A stretch of 64,000 nt of DNA from Protula sp. h YS-2021. Its lineage: Eukaryota > Annelida > Polychaeta > Sabellida > Serpulidae. A model generated the notes under the pieces. The model had not been told where the DNA came from. It made no database searches and saw nothing but the letters and a program-made list of their open reading frames with translations. The stretch is taken from assembly GCA_949752745.1 (NCBI GenBank), contig OX457031.1, positions 39,715,502 to 39,779,501 on the forward strand. Direction: 5' to 3'. Below, one piece after another: positions 45,816 through 58,844 of this stretch (the first letter of the stretch is position 1; every line of letters begins with the position of its first letter). Both the position numbers and the translations under genes were made by a program.

Positions 45816-47855
45816 TGTAGAATGCCAGAGAATTTGCACCAGTTACCAATCACAGGAAGATACACACATACGACTAACAGTATACACACAAGCACATGTT
45901 TAATTAAATGAAGTGATATAAAACGGCACGACTGTGAAAATTGTAGAATGCATTAACGACAAAAAAAACCCAGACAATTTCAACGTCATCGTTTGTTTAC
46001 CCTCTCTCTGATTTAAGGTTTGTTTCCAATTTTAAGTGATCCAACCCTCTGCGACAATCCAACCTGGATACAGCTTCTACTCATTCAAATTACCAAGTGT
46101 TGTGCTTATGGGAACCAAAACGCCAGTCAGAGGGGGAGATGGGGTGTTGACTTCTTGTCCAAGATGGCCGTCTAACAACTCAGTCATCTGCGGACGTTAT
46201 TTTCTGTAAATTGTAAAGATTAATTCAGGATATGATTCCCTGGTTCGCAGATACTAAAATATCCTAAAAAGCCAGTATTTATATTTTTCAATCCTAGATT
46301 GGTAAGCAACTGGTTCTACGTTTTGGTACCGCTGACGAGTCCAAAATGTTTGCCCGTTTTGGTCAATACTGAACTGTACAAGCCTTTCAGTTGCAAAAGG
46401 GAGAGTCCCGAAAACCAGAGAACAGTGAAACTGATTGAAAATACTTACATATATACTTGCACCATATGCAAGTTTAACTATTGTTATTATCAGTACCTTA
46501 AATATAGATGGGATAAATGCAATGAGATAACATTAGGTCATGGGCGCAAAAGTGACAAACACTTCACTCGCGTAGTTTTTGACTCGCGTGCACTCGCGAT
46601 AACACGCATGGTTGTGTTAGCTCCCTTGTCGAAGTAAACAAGGTGAAATTATTGTTGCCACAAAAAGGGCCCTCTAAAATTGATGCCGCACCAGTGAAAT
46701 TTACTTATATTGTCAATATGACATGAAGTCTGTAATAACACACATGTATTTATATATTGTACAAAATGCCTGGGAGTCATTTTTCGAATTCCTCTGACGT
46801 CGATGCTATCACATCGCTTACACATAAGTTATGTTGATATTATGTTAAAGCTGTCTGTGCTGCGTTTTCCGTATGTTGTGTTTCTATAATTGGCAATTGT
46901 ATTCACAATGCCAGTCCTTGATATCTCCAAATTAGGTTGTACTCAATGTGTTATTTATTTATTTTTGGAAATTTAATGGATTTACGTAACTTAAAACCCT
47001 TTTGTGAAGTATTACTAAAAGTTAAGCGAAAAAAAAAAACAGTAAAGGGATAAAATCGAAAAGATGGCCCTCAAAAAAATATATTTATTTACAAATATGA
47101 TTCCCAAGCAATCTCTAAAGTACAAATGTTTGATAATTTTCTGCTAAAATATTACTCGAAAAGGCTGTTGAAACTGGGAAAATTCGAACTGAAAGCTAAA
47201 GGTGAGACTGAGAGGCAAAGAGAAAGATGTTCTGAATCGTTGTGCCTATCTTTTCAGAACTTCTAATCAAGTGAAATTGAACTTGGGCATTTGCACTGAA
47301 TAAGATTGCTCTTTCCGCACCACAAGCCTAAAGGTCGATCAACAAGATGCGCAATTTTTTTTCTAATGTTTTACAGGCACAGTTCAATGAGAAAAGCATC
47401 CATTCCAATAATAGTCTGAAATGGTAACGAATCAGCGATTTATTTCTTTTTCCATGAGAACATAATTTTACTTGTGATGATTTTTTTTCAGTCTTTAGCT
47501 TGATAATGTCAGCACAATAATATTTCGACTTTTTTTATTTTGACGAGTGTCACAAAATCTGCTCCAGAAAATTGACGCCCGAGTTTTTTTCCACGTAAAT
47601 GTCCCTTCTTTCGATGTCTTTTCGAGGATCGAAAAAGGAAGTTTTCACGTCTTTAGCCACCTGCAACAAATTAATTTACGGCATGCAAAAGCTACCCTGG
47701 CCTGGAAAGTGTTACAAGTGTTATGGTCAAAAGATGTGCAGTCGAATCACCTCCACCAACCCTGATGTCTTCCATAGAAAAGGTCGTTATAAAAGGTAAT
47801 CCAATTCGAAACACGGATAAGAAGAGACTCTCTGTTCAGCGTCTCAGATTACTGG
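45816..47855. other. No firm gene; one YY1-like ATG site
   Basis: CCAAGATGGCCGTC at 46159-46172 matches the YY1 core around an ATG, but the frame stops after three codons. The 47599-47799 frame (66 codons, real ATG, containing KCYKCYGQKMC) ends before family A copy 2. I do not recognise it. The rest is AT-rich. Confidence 0.35.
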
Positions 47856-47859
47856 CCGG

Positions 47860-48476
47860 TGTGACAGTGACCACGGTCCCCCAGTGATTACGGTCCCCCG
47901 GACCATAATCACGAGGGATTAGGGCTCCCCTCTAGTGATTACGCCCCCCCCCCCCTTGATATCATGGATGTGCGTTATTTATGGTGCCTGAACTCTGTCA
48001 AATTATAGATTTTAAATAAAGTAGGAGTAAATAAGAGTTACTTTTGTAAATTTTATTGCAATTTCCAATCATATTTATTTACATACAACAAATATCCTGG
48101 TGGATATGTATTTCTGCTGAGAAACTGAAAATTGTATCCAAGCTATCAAGAATTCGCTTTTTGCTTTGATTTTCCTCACTTTCTCCAGCGCTTATGTTTT
48201 CACCGATTTCCTTTGTTTCGCTATCCTTGTTCAAGTTCAGTTGAATGCTCATTTGAAAAAATGTGCATCTTATATAGGGCAAATTTTGGTATGGATTCAT
48301 TAGGTTTTAAATAGATTTTCTCAAGATTTACTCATGCGGGATAATCCCTATATTATTGATCTCAAACATCACACATAAGTTGTGTTACGGAGTCTTAAAC
48401 TGTCCGGAGGACCTTGATTCCAAGGAATGGGGGTCCGGCCGGACCATAATCACGGGGGACCACAATCACTGGGACA
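47860..48476. mobile_element. Family A TIR element, copy 2 (complete)
   Basis: The left end, TGTGACAGTGACCACGGTCC, and the complement of the right end, TGTCCCAGTGATTGTGGTCC, are inverted repeats, flanked by CCGG (47856-47859) and CCGC (48477-48480). The phrase GGTCCCCCGTGATTA, direct and inverted, recurs in both ends. The ~450-bp core is shared with copy 1. The 48079-48300 frame within it shows no transposase motif. Confidence 0.8.
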
Positions 48477-48835
48477 CCGCTAAGGGTCAGGAAGCACTTG
48501 CTGTTTACTTTCGAGAAATGTTGAACTCTCGGTAAACAGTTTCAATGCGGTCAGCATGGGCTAGTGTTCATTCAAAATAAGTCAATACCTGCCCATAAGC
48601 GAAGGCACACTTTCAACATCCGGTGAGGTCAAGTTCATGTTTTGCTAGTGAACACCCCTTGTTGAACTGTGTGAAAGTATTCCGTGTCTGCTTTTTATTC
48701 ACGCAATTCAGTTGCCCATCACTTGGCCATGAACTTCGCAGTGGATGAACGACAATTACTTTTCCTGTACAATCTTGGACTCTGCCATCACTGATGTGGT
48801 AAGGCTTGATGATGGAAGCCTAAGTTTTAGTTGTT
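48477..48835. other. No supported feature
   Basis: No repeat phrase or coding motif was recognised between family A copy 2 and family L copy 5. Confidence 0.4.
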
Positions 48836-48889
48836 TTTTTTTAATATTTACTTGGGAGAGGTAGGAGCACTTGTAGTTTATGTATTGCC

Positions 48890-49214
48890 ATACGTGTGTG
48901 AAAAAAAAACGCGGGAAAAGAGGGTAATTGCTTTGGGAACAAACATTTCTCAGTGTAGGCGTCGTCTAGTTTCGATTCCACGATTGCAGTAACGTGTGTC
49001 CCAGCTGCGCCTGCACTTATAAATATATAATTTGTTCAAAAAGAGTGTTTTTAAATTTAATTTAATACTACGCGTTTAGGTTGTGAAATTTACAGGGTGT
49101 CCACGTTTGGTTAAAACGGGGTATTTTCAAACTAAGAACTTGAAGTTTTAGGAGTCGTTTTAAAAAGTAACGGGCTTGCATGATAACCAATTTATATGTG
49201 AGTGCCCCCCCCCC
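48890..49214 (+). repeat. Family L repeat, copy 5
   Basis: GTGTAGGCGTCGTCTAGTTTC, with its last base dropped in family comparison, and ACTACGCGTTTAGGTTGTG lead to ACAGGGTGTCCACGTTTGG and TTTTAAAAAGTAACGGGC. The copy ends at GAGTGCCCCC, where element C1 begins inside the C run. Confidence 0.7.
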
Positions 49215-49218
49215 CCGG

Positions 49219-49557
49219 TGTACCGATTTCAGATTACCCCCTTAAATGCCCCCCCCCCGGGAATCTGAAATCGATTTCAAGCTACCCCCCCCCACCAAGA
49301 ATGGGGGAATCTGAAATCGATTTCAAGCTACCCCCCCCCCCCCCGGAATCTGAAATCGATTTCAGATTCCCCCCAGGCATACCTAGAATTTTTTAAATTT
49401 TACATCTGTCAATGTATATGCAGACTTTTAGTGCCATGGCTGTCATGGAAGCAGCGACACTAATCCCCAATGCTCCGATGTTCCCCGGGAACTTAAAATC
49501 GATTTCAGATTCCGGGAGGGGGGAATCTGAAATTGGGGGTGATCTGAAATCGTTATA
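49219..49557. mobile_element. Family C TIR element, copy 1
   Basis: It starts TGTACCGATTTCAGATTACC after CCGG and ends GATCTGAAATCGTTATA. The phrase GAATCTGAAATCGATTTCA is repeated at least three times at the left with C runs, and twice at the right with G runs. It is centred on the palindrome AAATCGATTT. The right flank CTA, then CCGG, is where element D starts. Confidence 0.8.
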
Positions 49558-49564
49558 CTACCGG

Positions 49565-50656
<1,092 letters not shown>

Positions 50657-50822
50657 CCGGGAATGCTTCAGTCACAAATAAAAGTCACTGAAACGTTGAA
50701 AACTGAAGGCAATAAAAAGTTTCCCGTCATGTCGACCAGATCCACAAATTTAATTACTTCCGTAATGGTAGTACCGTTGGTAAAGAAACAAGAGATTAGC
50801 AGCCTCCCTCCTCCATTACCGG

Positions 50823-51458
50823 TGTAAGGATTTACTATCCCCCATGTTACTTTTCCCCCCGGGAATAGTAACATATATTACTATTCCTCACCCCCCCCCC
50901 CCCGGGAATAGTAATATATATTACTCCACCCCCCTCTGTATTACTCCCCCCCCCCCCCCCACTTCTTTTTTCATAAAAACCAAAGTCACAACAAAGTCAC
51001 ACTTTTATTAAACATATAAAGGTCAATCTCAATACGATCTAACAACAAATTCACACTTTTATTAAACATTTAAAACTCAATCTCAATACCGTCTACATCA
51101 AACTCACAGAAAACTTTAATACTACATTCTGTGACGTTTTTATATGCATTTTAACCCGAGTACTTAATCCTGCAGACACGGCAATGTTTAGAAGGGGTAT
51201 TAATTGTTAATCGCCAAGAGATAAGCCATGGCAGTTGCAACTAGGTTTGGCACTGAAAGGATTTTTGTGGAATTGCTTTGTATCGATTGCCACTTTTACT
51301 TTGTGTCAATTGAACTGGCATTGATGTTAAGAAAATTGCCACTTTTGTATTTTGGAAGGGGGGAAAAGTAATATACAGGGGGGGAAAGTAACATATGATA
51401 TGTAGCTATATTACTTATCCCCCGGGAATCCTAATAGGGGGAAAAGTAAATCATTACA
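50823..51458. mobile_element. Family E TIR element (complete)
   Basis: The left end, TGTAAGGATTTACTATCCCC, and the complement of the right end, TGTAATGATTTACTTTTCCC, are flanked by CCGG on both sides (50819-50822 and 51459-51462). The phrase GGGAATAGTAATATATATTA and the related AGTAACATATGATATG recur with C/G runs. The core contains a short direct repeat, TCACACTTTTATTAAACAT. No coding region. Confidence 0.85.
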
Positions 51459-51481
51459 CCGGAGTAATGGGGTATAATTAT

Positions 51482-51512
51482 TATGGGGGTCAAAACGTTT
51501 CCTTACTCCGTT
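51482..51512. repeat. Family B right-end remnant
   Basis: TGGGGGTCAAAACGTTTCCT then TACTCCG matches the right end of family B (GGGGTCAAAACGTTTCCTTA). The remainder of B is missing, and the TA microsatellite follows. Confidence 0.6.
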
Positions 51513-51516
51513 TCTA

Positions 51517-52205
<689 letters not shown>

Positions 52206-52209
52206 TATA

Positions 52210-53600
52210 AACAGGAACAAAGCCATAGGCTGTTACAGGCTGGTGATTCAATACCGGTGGCTTGACACTGCGGATGCAGTAAAGCTGCTGTTTACAAGCT
52301 CTGGAAGTGTTATCCTGACACAGGACACGCCCAGAATGTAGCCCAAATTGGACGTCCTGACGTTTCTATGCCTCGTCGGAATCGGCGTATCTAGATAACG
52401 CACTTCCGTGATCGCTTTCGCTGTGCGAAAATAACCGACGCTGTGCGAAAATAACCGACGAGGAGACACCCGAGTAGCCGGATAAGTGCAAAAATAGTCA
52501 TTAGACACTTTCGTGAAAACGGAATCTGGGCGTATCGACCGCTCCTCGGAATGGTGTCGAATGACCGAAGACATCTAAATCGGATACATTAGGCGAACAG
52601 TCATAATCAGAGGAGGTTCTTGAAAAATGCGTAAGTGGTGACGTGTTATTTTTGTGACGATTCCAGGTTCTAGATTCAGCGTGCAGATGCGCGCGAACGT
52701 GTATAGAGACGCATCGGTGAACGTTTTGAGTAGTATAGTGAGGAAGAGAAGTGCTCCCTTTGTCCTCACTATACTACTACTATAGCCTCGGTTTGTTGCA
52801 TCCAGCTCTATGCTTTGATGCTGCCTATTATCACCAAAAATGTGTAAACTTTCTTTTGCCCTTCAAAACGCAACAGTCATTTTTTTATATTTCTTCATTT
52901 TTGCGTATATTTTATGAAATTGTTTGCAGTGCATTGTACATTGTAAACTTACGCTTTATTTAGAAAAGAACAAGGTGAGTTATGACAATTTTTAGAGAAC
53001 TTTTCAATATTAAAAGGAAAACCGAGCGAGAACTGTTGTAAAGTTATGAAATCAAGAAGCCTTGCTTGCTCGAAGATCACAGACAGCAGACTATCGGCAA
53101 ACAGATCGCCAGAGTATCTAAACTCTACTCAGGCTCGTCCAGCCGCGCGTAACCAGCCTTAGGCAGGGTGGTCACAGAATGCGGGTGTTTCGCTTACCGG
53201 CTTTTGAACTTCCGCTTCGACTGGTGTGATCATTCCTGGTAGACACAATTCATGACTGAGCACCAGAACGGCTCTACGGACGTCTATAAGATTTTAGTAT
53301 CCGAACCCACCAGCCATAGGCCGGGCAAGTTTTGAGTAATCCTGTATGAGACCATTGCATTGTTGGGCAGTGAACCACTGAGATAAAGACATAACTTCAG
53401 TATCCTGGACCGGCCACCGAACTCTCTAGACTTGCGTCCCATTGGATACACAGATATCCTCTATAGGGATGTTCGGACACGAATTTCTTCGCGTCAAACC
53501 CATGCGCAACTGAGAATGGCCCACGTCGGGGATGTAACCGAATCGACACATTACGTCGATTCAAAGAAGGGAACAGGCTTTCGGTACTGAGGAAGTGAGT
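52210..53600 (+). mobile_element. Tc1-like element relic 2, interrupted
   Basis: Reading plus-strand frames in order, LLQAGDSIPVA is followed by HCGCSKAAVYKLWKCY (helix-turn-helix). IGRPDVSMPRRNRRI and THFRDRFRCAKIT come next, then SSRISAKIVIRHFRENGIWA, YRPLLGM and CDDSRF (the first catalytic Asp block). C-terminal ILDRPPNSLDLRPIGYT (the second Asp block) appears only after 53400. About 350 bp of unrelated sequence from ~52745 separates the halves. Stops and frameshifts are numerous. A 20-bp tandem duplication, CTGTGCGAAAATAACCGACG, lies at 52429-52468. Not functional. Confidence 0.75.
52729..52773. other. 15-bp perfect inverted repeat
   Basis: GTAGTATAGTGAGGA and its exact complement TCCTCACTATACTAC are separated by about 14 bases. 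The structure marks the point where the Tc1 relic is broken. Confidence 0.7.
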
Positions 53601-53764
53601 CCGAATTTGTATGGTGAAAAGTGTGATGTCGCTGTGACATTACGTGACTTTTCGAGATACCGAATCTTTACATTAGCTTTTTTCGTTTTTACTGTTCATA
53701 AGTAGCTACGCAACTTATAAATGTAATGGCAGACAGTTAATTGATACATTTAATGAGGTATTCA

Positions 53765-54640
53765 TGAAAATTTCACACAACAACAAATCTGATATTCTCT
53801 ACAAATACGCAAAATTCAGTCAAATAAAAACTTAGTAACTTTCTGAAGTCCTGTTGTAGTTTCCAGTTTTCAGTATCTTGCGTGTATCCCATAGTCGACA
53901 TAAAGATCCGATTGACCCTCCAATGTGGAATGTTATGCCATTCCGCAATTAAATGGCCGTCTCGGCTCCGCATAGATTTGTGATGGCGACGCACAAGCTC
54001 GAACTGTACGATCGATCATATCCCAAACATGTTCAATAGGATGCATGGCAGACGAGTACTGAAGCCATTGTAGGGTCTGGATCTGATTACGCCTACGCGG
54101 TTTCCATGCTGCAATCGGTGACTAGAAGAGGTGATTTCCAACCAAATCGAATGGCAGCCCACACCATCGTATTCCCCTCCCTCTATCGCCTTCACGAACA
54201 AGCCAGTGCGAATGACCCTTCTCGCCGTCTGCGTTGGCAGACATCATTTCAAAACAACAGGCACTAGTCTGGCGTAGGCTTCAGCGGGCATTATTCCACG
54301 CTTGCGCAGCGGGTTTTGTACAGTTTGTCTGCTGATATGCCTATTATCACCAACGCTGTTGCCAGACCACCATTGCAAGATCGCGAAGGGGAACGGTTCG
54401 AATAGCTCGATGTTGCTGCGGTGTGTGTTGGCTCGATCATGGTCGGTCTCATACGGAGCTGGGTGGCGTTGCTGAAGATGACAAATCGTTGATACAGCAA
54501 CTCTGAGCGTTCTGATGACTCCCGTAGTGTCATGCCAGTTTGAAGCATACCAATTGCTTGTGATGTACCAGAATAAAGCATACCCATCGCGTATGTCGTA
54601 TGTCGCGTATGTTGTATGAGGCATACCGATTGCTTATCAG
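53765..54640 (-). mobile_element. Tc1-like element relic 3
   Basis: On the minus strand from ~54600, GMLQTGMTLRESSER and VAVSTICHLQQRH (helix-turn-helix) are followed by GDNRHISRQTVQNPLRKRGI. Then come YDGVGCHSIW, and LIAEWHNIPHWRVNRIFMS with YTQDTENW near the C-terminus (~53780-53950). Several frame changes and stops occur. The order is that of a whole Tc1 transposase. It points toward relic 2, so the two relics are tail to tail. No clear TIRs remain. Confidence 0.75.
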
Positions 54641-54644
54641 TTTT

Positions 54645-55070
54645 TGCTCAGGCTTGCCATTTTAGCGTCTTTTTGGTTCAAACTTTATGTTTTATAATTG
54701 ATTTAGCCCTCGCATGGACCGTACGTACACGTGCTTTAAAAGCTTCAAAATCACGGCACCATCGGGCCATTTTGGAAAAGAGATTAGACTGCAAGGTGTT
54801 AGTTTCTTTGCAATCAATATTGATTTCTTTCCAATCAATACTGTGTAGACGTATCAAACAAAATGTAATAAACTGACATTGCTTTTGTAACTAACAGACG
54901 ACAATTTCATTTCACCGTTCTTTATTGAGAAAAAATGAAAAAGTACACCCTGACTTATTAAAATTATGTTAGTTTATATAAATATTGACCTCATACATTA
55001 TATGGCCTAGGATCCATTTAGCATCGGAAATAAAATAAGTAATTGTATCTTTATTTTCTTTATTTATTTA
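54645..55070. other. No supported feature
   Basis: AT-rich spacer. The 54616-54876 plus frame shows no motif. Confidence 0.4.
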
Positions 55071-55076
55071 TTTTGG

Positions 55077-55912
55077 TGTAGGGGACGGTGGAAAGGACTG
55101 GGCTATTTTTCCCCCTCCAGTATATTTACTCCCCCCCACGAACTTTTCTGCGTGTAAATGTAGTTTGATAATATTTGTTCATGTGAATAAATGGACTCAA
55201 TCTTAAACTACTTTATTGACTAAATTCAACATAATTCAAACAAAAACAAAAAAGTTATTTTTGATCAGAAAGTTCTTTGCTTCTCTCTTAACATCTTTTT
55301 TAGCATTTAAGAGAGGCAGGCGGATACTTCTGATCGCCAAGATTATCATAAATAACATCCACATTATCCAAGAAGCGCTGTGTTGTATGTCCAACTTTAT
55401 CTTCCATTTACAAGGCGATACCAGGTGGTAAAAAAGCTTCCGGTTTTTACTTACAGTCAGTACTAGATCTTATGCCGCAACTTAAAATCACCCGAAATTT
55501 CTTATCTGACTGTTTTAATCACCTGGTACAAAACGTAAACAAAAATTAAAACAAAAGAGTTGTGGATTCGTTTCATTTCAATACAGCGGCGATGTGATTG
55601 CCATTGATAAATACGATGGATATTAAACAGTATGATTAACCTTACTAATTTTGATCACAGAGTCGGATAGTACAAGGAGGATAAAGACAGGTTGCAATTG
55701 TGCCTTTGATTCAGCAGCAGAAAGAAAAATAAAAGAACAAAATTGGGGAAAGCTAGAATGACTGGGAGGGGGAGAGAGATGAACAGGTTACAGAAAGTAA
55801 TAAAATCTGAAAAAATTGAGGCGGGGGAAGCTAGCCTGGAGGCGGAACCTGAATAGGGGGCAAAAAATACCAGGTTGGGGGCAGATAGACTAGTCTAGCT
55901 TCCTCTAGTGGG
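55077..55912. mobile_element. Family F element, copy 2 (diverged, enlarged)
   Basis: GGTGTAGGGG at the left is followed by CTGGGCTATTTTTCCCC and the F core (CTACTTTATTGACTAAATTC through GAAGCGCTGTGTTGTATG), which aligns with 29.88-30.08 kb. The right side has TACCAGGTTGGGGGCAGATA and GACTAGTCTAGCTTCC. Between the core and the right end are about 400 bp absent from copy 1. The right terminus is blurred. Confidence 0.65.
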
Positions 55913-56345
55913 TATGTCACAGTTTCAATTATTTTATTAAATTATTGTCATGAATAATGATATTAGCTTTGAAGATCGTTAAAAAGTTTGTTTCGTGCAC
56001 CACCCAAAATATTTTAAAAAATAACAGCAGAAATTATTTCAAGATTGAAATTACTTATGATTTATCGTGTGAAGTTTACTATAAATGATGTGGTACATAT
56101 ACCACTGAAGATTCTGTTTTCATGAAGGTTCAAAGAAAGCATATTTCGGGACAGGATGTTTTGTACTTACAGATACCGTATATAAAGTGGTACAAACTTT
56201 CAGCTGCACTTTTCTTGCAAGCTTTAAACATGTTTGGCATTTTTTCTTGAGTAAAAATAAAAGCGCCCTTCATCGCATACATCGCGGAAAATGCGACGAA
56301 GCATCGAGGTTTCCGAAAAGAAACCCCCTGTTTCCCTCCCATATA
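55913..56345. other. No supported feature
   Basis: The frames on both strands at 56130-56411 partly overlap element C2 and show no motif. Confidence 0.4.
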
Positions 56346-56355
56346 AAAGCCCCGG

Positions 56356-56943
56356 TGTACCGATTTCAGATTACCCCCCCTAAATGTTACCCCCCCCCCC
56401 CGGGAATCTGAAATCGATTTCAGATTACCCCCAATTTCAGATTCCCCCCCGGGAATCTGAAATCGATTTCAGGTTCCCGGGGAGGTAACTTGAAATCGAT
56501 TTCGGATTCCCCCCTCCGATTTTAAATTCCCCCCTCTTAAAATTAAAAACAGACAGGAATAAAACAAAAAATAAAGTTTTATCAAATTTTTTTTCTGGCG
56601 AACTATGTAAGGAAACATTTTGACCCCCAAACTACATTGACCCCCCGGTCGATTTGTTTTAAACAAACAGACCTCCCCTGAAATGTTTTAACCCTCTTAT
56701 TTTTTTGTTGATTTCTTTATTTCTTTCCACATATTGTCACCTTATTAGTTTCTTTAATTGAAATAAAAACTATATCCATGAATAACAATTTATTTAGCAA
56801 CTACCATCTACATTTTCAAACGCGAAAACACTTCCAACACCAATAACATACAGTCACCAAAAAATCTGTCCAAGCTCAATAATGGCATTTCAATTTCAAT
56901 TTCAAAGGGAATCTGAAATTTGGGGTAATCTGAAATCGTTACA
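56356..56943. mobile_element. Family C element, copy 2, carrying a B fragment
   Basis: It starts TGTACCGATTTCAGATTACC after CCGG and ends TAATCTGAAATCGTTACA before CCGG (56352-56355 and 56944-56947). The left arm has four copies of the AAATCGATTT-centred phrase between C runs. Unlike copy 1, its interior is mostly family B sequence, so this is a chimera or a nested insertion. Just outside the right end lies a remnant of family E. Confidence 0.8.
56606..56900 (-). mobile_element. Family B fragment inside C2
   Basis: The sequence is the reverse complement of about 18290-18613. It runs from B's terminal TGTAAGGAAACATTTTGACC through GGTCGATTTGTTTTAAACAA and the core ATATCCATGAATAACAATTT to AGCTCAATAATGGCATTTC. 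Only one B end is present. The base group before TGTAAGG is ACTA rather than CCGG. Confidence 0.8.
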
Positions 56944-56947
56944 CCGG

Positions 56948-56985
56948 GGAGGAATCCTAATAGGGGAAAAGTAAATCATTATACC
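56948..56985 (+). repeat. Family E right-end remnant
   Basis: GGAATCCTAATAGGGGAAAA then GTAAATCATTATA and CCGG match the right end of family E at 51424-51462. This suggests that C2 inserted at the CCGG of an E copy whose left side is gone. Confidence 0.7.
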
Positions 56986-56989
56986 GGTA

Positions 56990-57540
56990 TTACTGTATAT
57001 GAGCAGCTCATGGTATCTATTGCTTACTTAGATATATATTTAATTCATAATTGATACATCTAATTTATTTAAAGTTTAGAGTTCGCTTGTTCAACTAGTA
57101 TGAACTGTTATCCAGTTTGATATGCGTGTAATTATTCAAAAACATATTTCAATATTTCAAATATTCACTTATAATAAATATATTTCGGATTCAGTTACAG
57201 ATATCTTTAATGTAATTTTTGATATCTTGATAACTGAGTAATAGAAAGCAAAACAGGATACCATCAGCGAGACTGAACTCATGTGGTTCGATCTACGGGG
57301 TGGTTTTATTTGTGGAGTGCTTCAAAATCGAAGTTACTTACCAAGGTACTTGAAATGTGGTCCCATGTGTGAGGTGGTCCCATTTGTGAGGTGGCTCTAT
57401 TTGAAAGGTTGTCCGTAGGCTCTATGCATATTGAATAAACGCGAAAATGACATTCCGGCTTTATTTTTAGACGCTTCCATATGACGTCTGGCAAGCGGCA
57501 TAAATACGTCCTTTTTAACGTAAATTTGTCAGTTCCTCGA
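56990..57540. other. No gene; small direct repeat
   Basis: TGTGAGGTGGTCCCATTTG near 57370 contains two imperfect copies of a ~19-bp block (TGGTCCCATGTGTGAGG / TGGTCCCATTTGTGAGG). It has the look of a TIR phrase, but no partner end was found. Confidence 0.4.
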
Positions 57541-57551
57541 GCAATGAATAC

Positions 57552-57652
57552 TGGTATCCAGACAGATGGGCCTTTTCATTTAATTATTGCCGTTTTGGGA
57601 AAGGCCCTTATGTCCAAGGCCCTTACGTCCAGGGCCCTTCTGTCCCGGATTC
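57552..57652. mobile_element. Family P mini-element with 8-bp TSD
   Basis: A 101-bp element that starts TGGTATCCAGACAGATGGGC and ends with the complement of GAATCCGGGACAGAAGGGCC. ATGAATAC and ATGAATAA (57544-57551 and 57653-57660) flank it, matching at seven of eight bases. The phrase AAGGCCCTTATGTCC is repeated three times with small changes. The ends are those of families G and Q. Confidence 0.75.
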
Positions 57653-57664
57653 ATGAATAACATC

Positions 57665-58840
57665 TGGATGCATGCTCTGGACAGCAACCCCCCTCACATA
57701 ATCTCACGAAGATCAGCAAATGTTTTCTCCCATCTGAGCTTGAACGTTTGAAAATTCTTTGGTATCTTGTGCCAGGTTTGAAAGAGCATTGTACCTTTAA
57801 CTGGTTTTAAAGCTTCGCCATTAATTAAAAGCCAAAGCTAACCTCAACCACGGAAGTTCAACAGGATCCTTAATAAAATAAACAAAAATATTCAGAAATT
57901 CCCATGATGGAACAGCCTCCACCCCCCTCGACAACTTCCTATTGCAACTTGTAGGTATCAAAGGATTTCGCATAGTATATCCGTTCCTATTTTTGAACTT
58001 CCTTAACTTTGGTGATATTCTGGCATTCAGGAGCATTCTTGGAAAGATCCAGAATGTCTATTTAAAGTACACAGCCTCTTCCTGCTTACAGGTAATTGTA
58101 CTTAATGCTTTGAAACTGTTACCAATTTAACTACTGAGAAATCACTTATCTAGAATCTGAAAATTATGTAATCGAGTCTAATTTCGTAACAGTATTTTTT
58201 TTTTTAAATTATATATTAAGCATTTCGGGATATACAACAACAGTTAGCTACGACTAAATCGTACTATAGACAGGTTTTTTAACGTAATCAGAAACTATCT
58301 CATGTTTTATACATGTATAAATTGTGCGGGTGGGAGTGATGGCGCAGCATTTACTGCTTCATGTACCCATGCAAACTAGCCACAGATAAAACATTGTATG
58401 CTGAGGGGTGGATCCAGCTTGGGCAGGGAGGGGGAACCAGCCAGACTGGATGTCCAAAAATAGTACCCAAGCCGGAAAATCGATGCTGAAAACCATCCTT
58501 AATCATGGGGAAATTTATTCTAAGGAACAATAGTTTTCTGTGAAATACTGAATCTGAAATTGGAGTTACAAACGATATTACTGATAACACAAGAAAATAT
58601 TCTGCAGCTTGTTGATACAGCCGGAATTAGAAGGAATATTTATCAAAGGTTTTGGGGAAAATTATAGTCATTTTCGAGAGATACATTTGTTTTCGACACT
58701 AGAGTTATCGGCCGACTAGTAAGTGTCAAAATATGGGTGTCGCATACTTCTTACAGTGCGTTGTGGTATTATAAAGGGATGCTGTGTTGGAATATTTTTT
58801 TCATAAGACGGCGCAGGAACAGCAAAACATTTAAAATCCA
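57665..58840. other. No supported feature
   Basis: AT-rich. The frames at 57821-58130 and 58351-58590 lack motifs. The GTGATGGCGCAGCATTTA piece at 58336 resembles a tRNA A box only loosely. Confidence 0.4.
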
Positions 58841-58844
58841 AGGG

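Noticed and set aside
47599..47799. A 66-codon frame with KCYKCYGQKMC as a small gene
   Set aside because: The ATG is genuine, but the length is within chance, no family is recognised and the context gives no promoter or splice sites.
52248..52574. A 108-codon minus-strand frame
   Set aside because: It is antisense to the Tc1 transposase relic, whose conserved blocks read on the plus strand.
58320..58420. A tRNA-like SINE head (GTGATGGCGCAGCATTTA)
   Set aside because: No B box at the proper spacing and no SINE tail.
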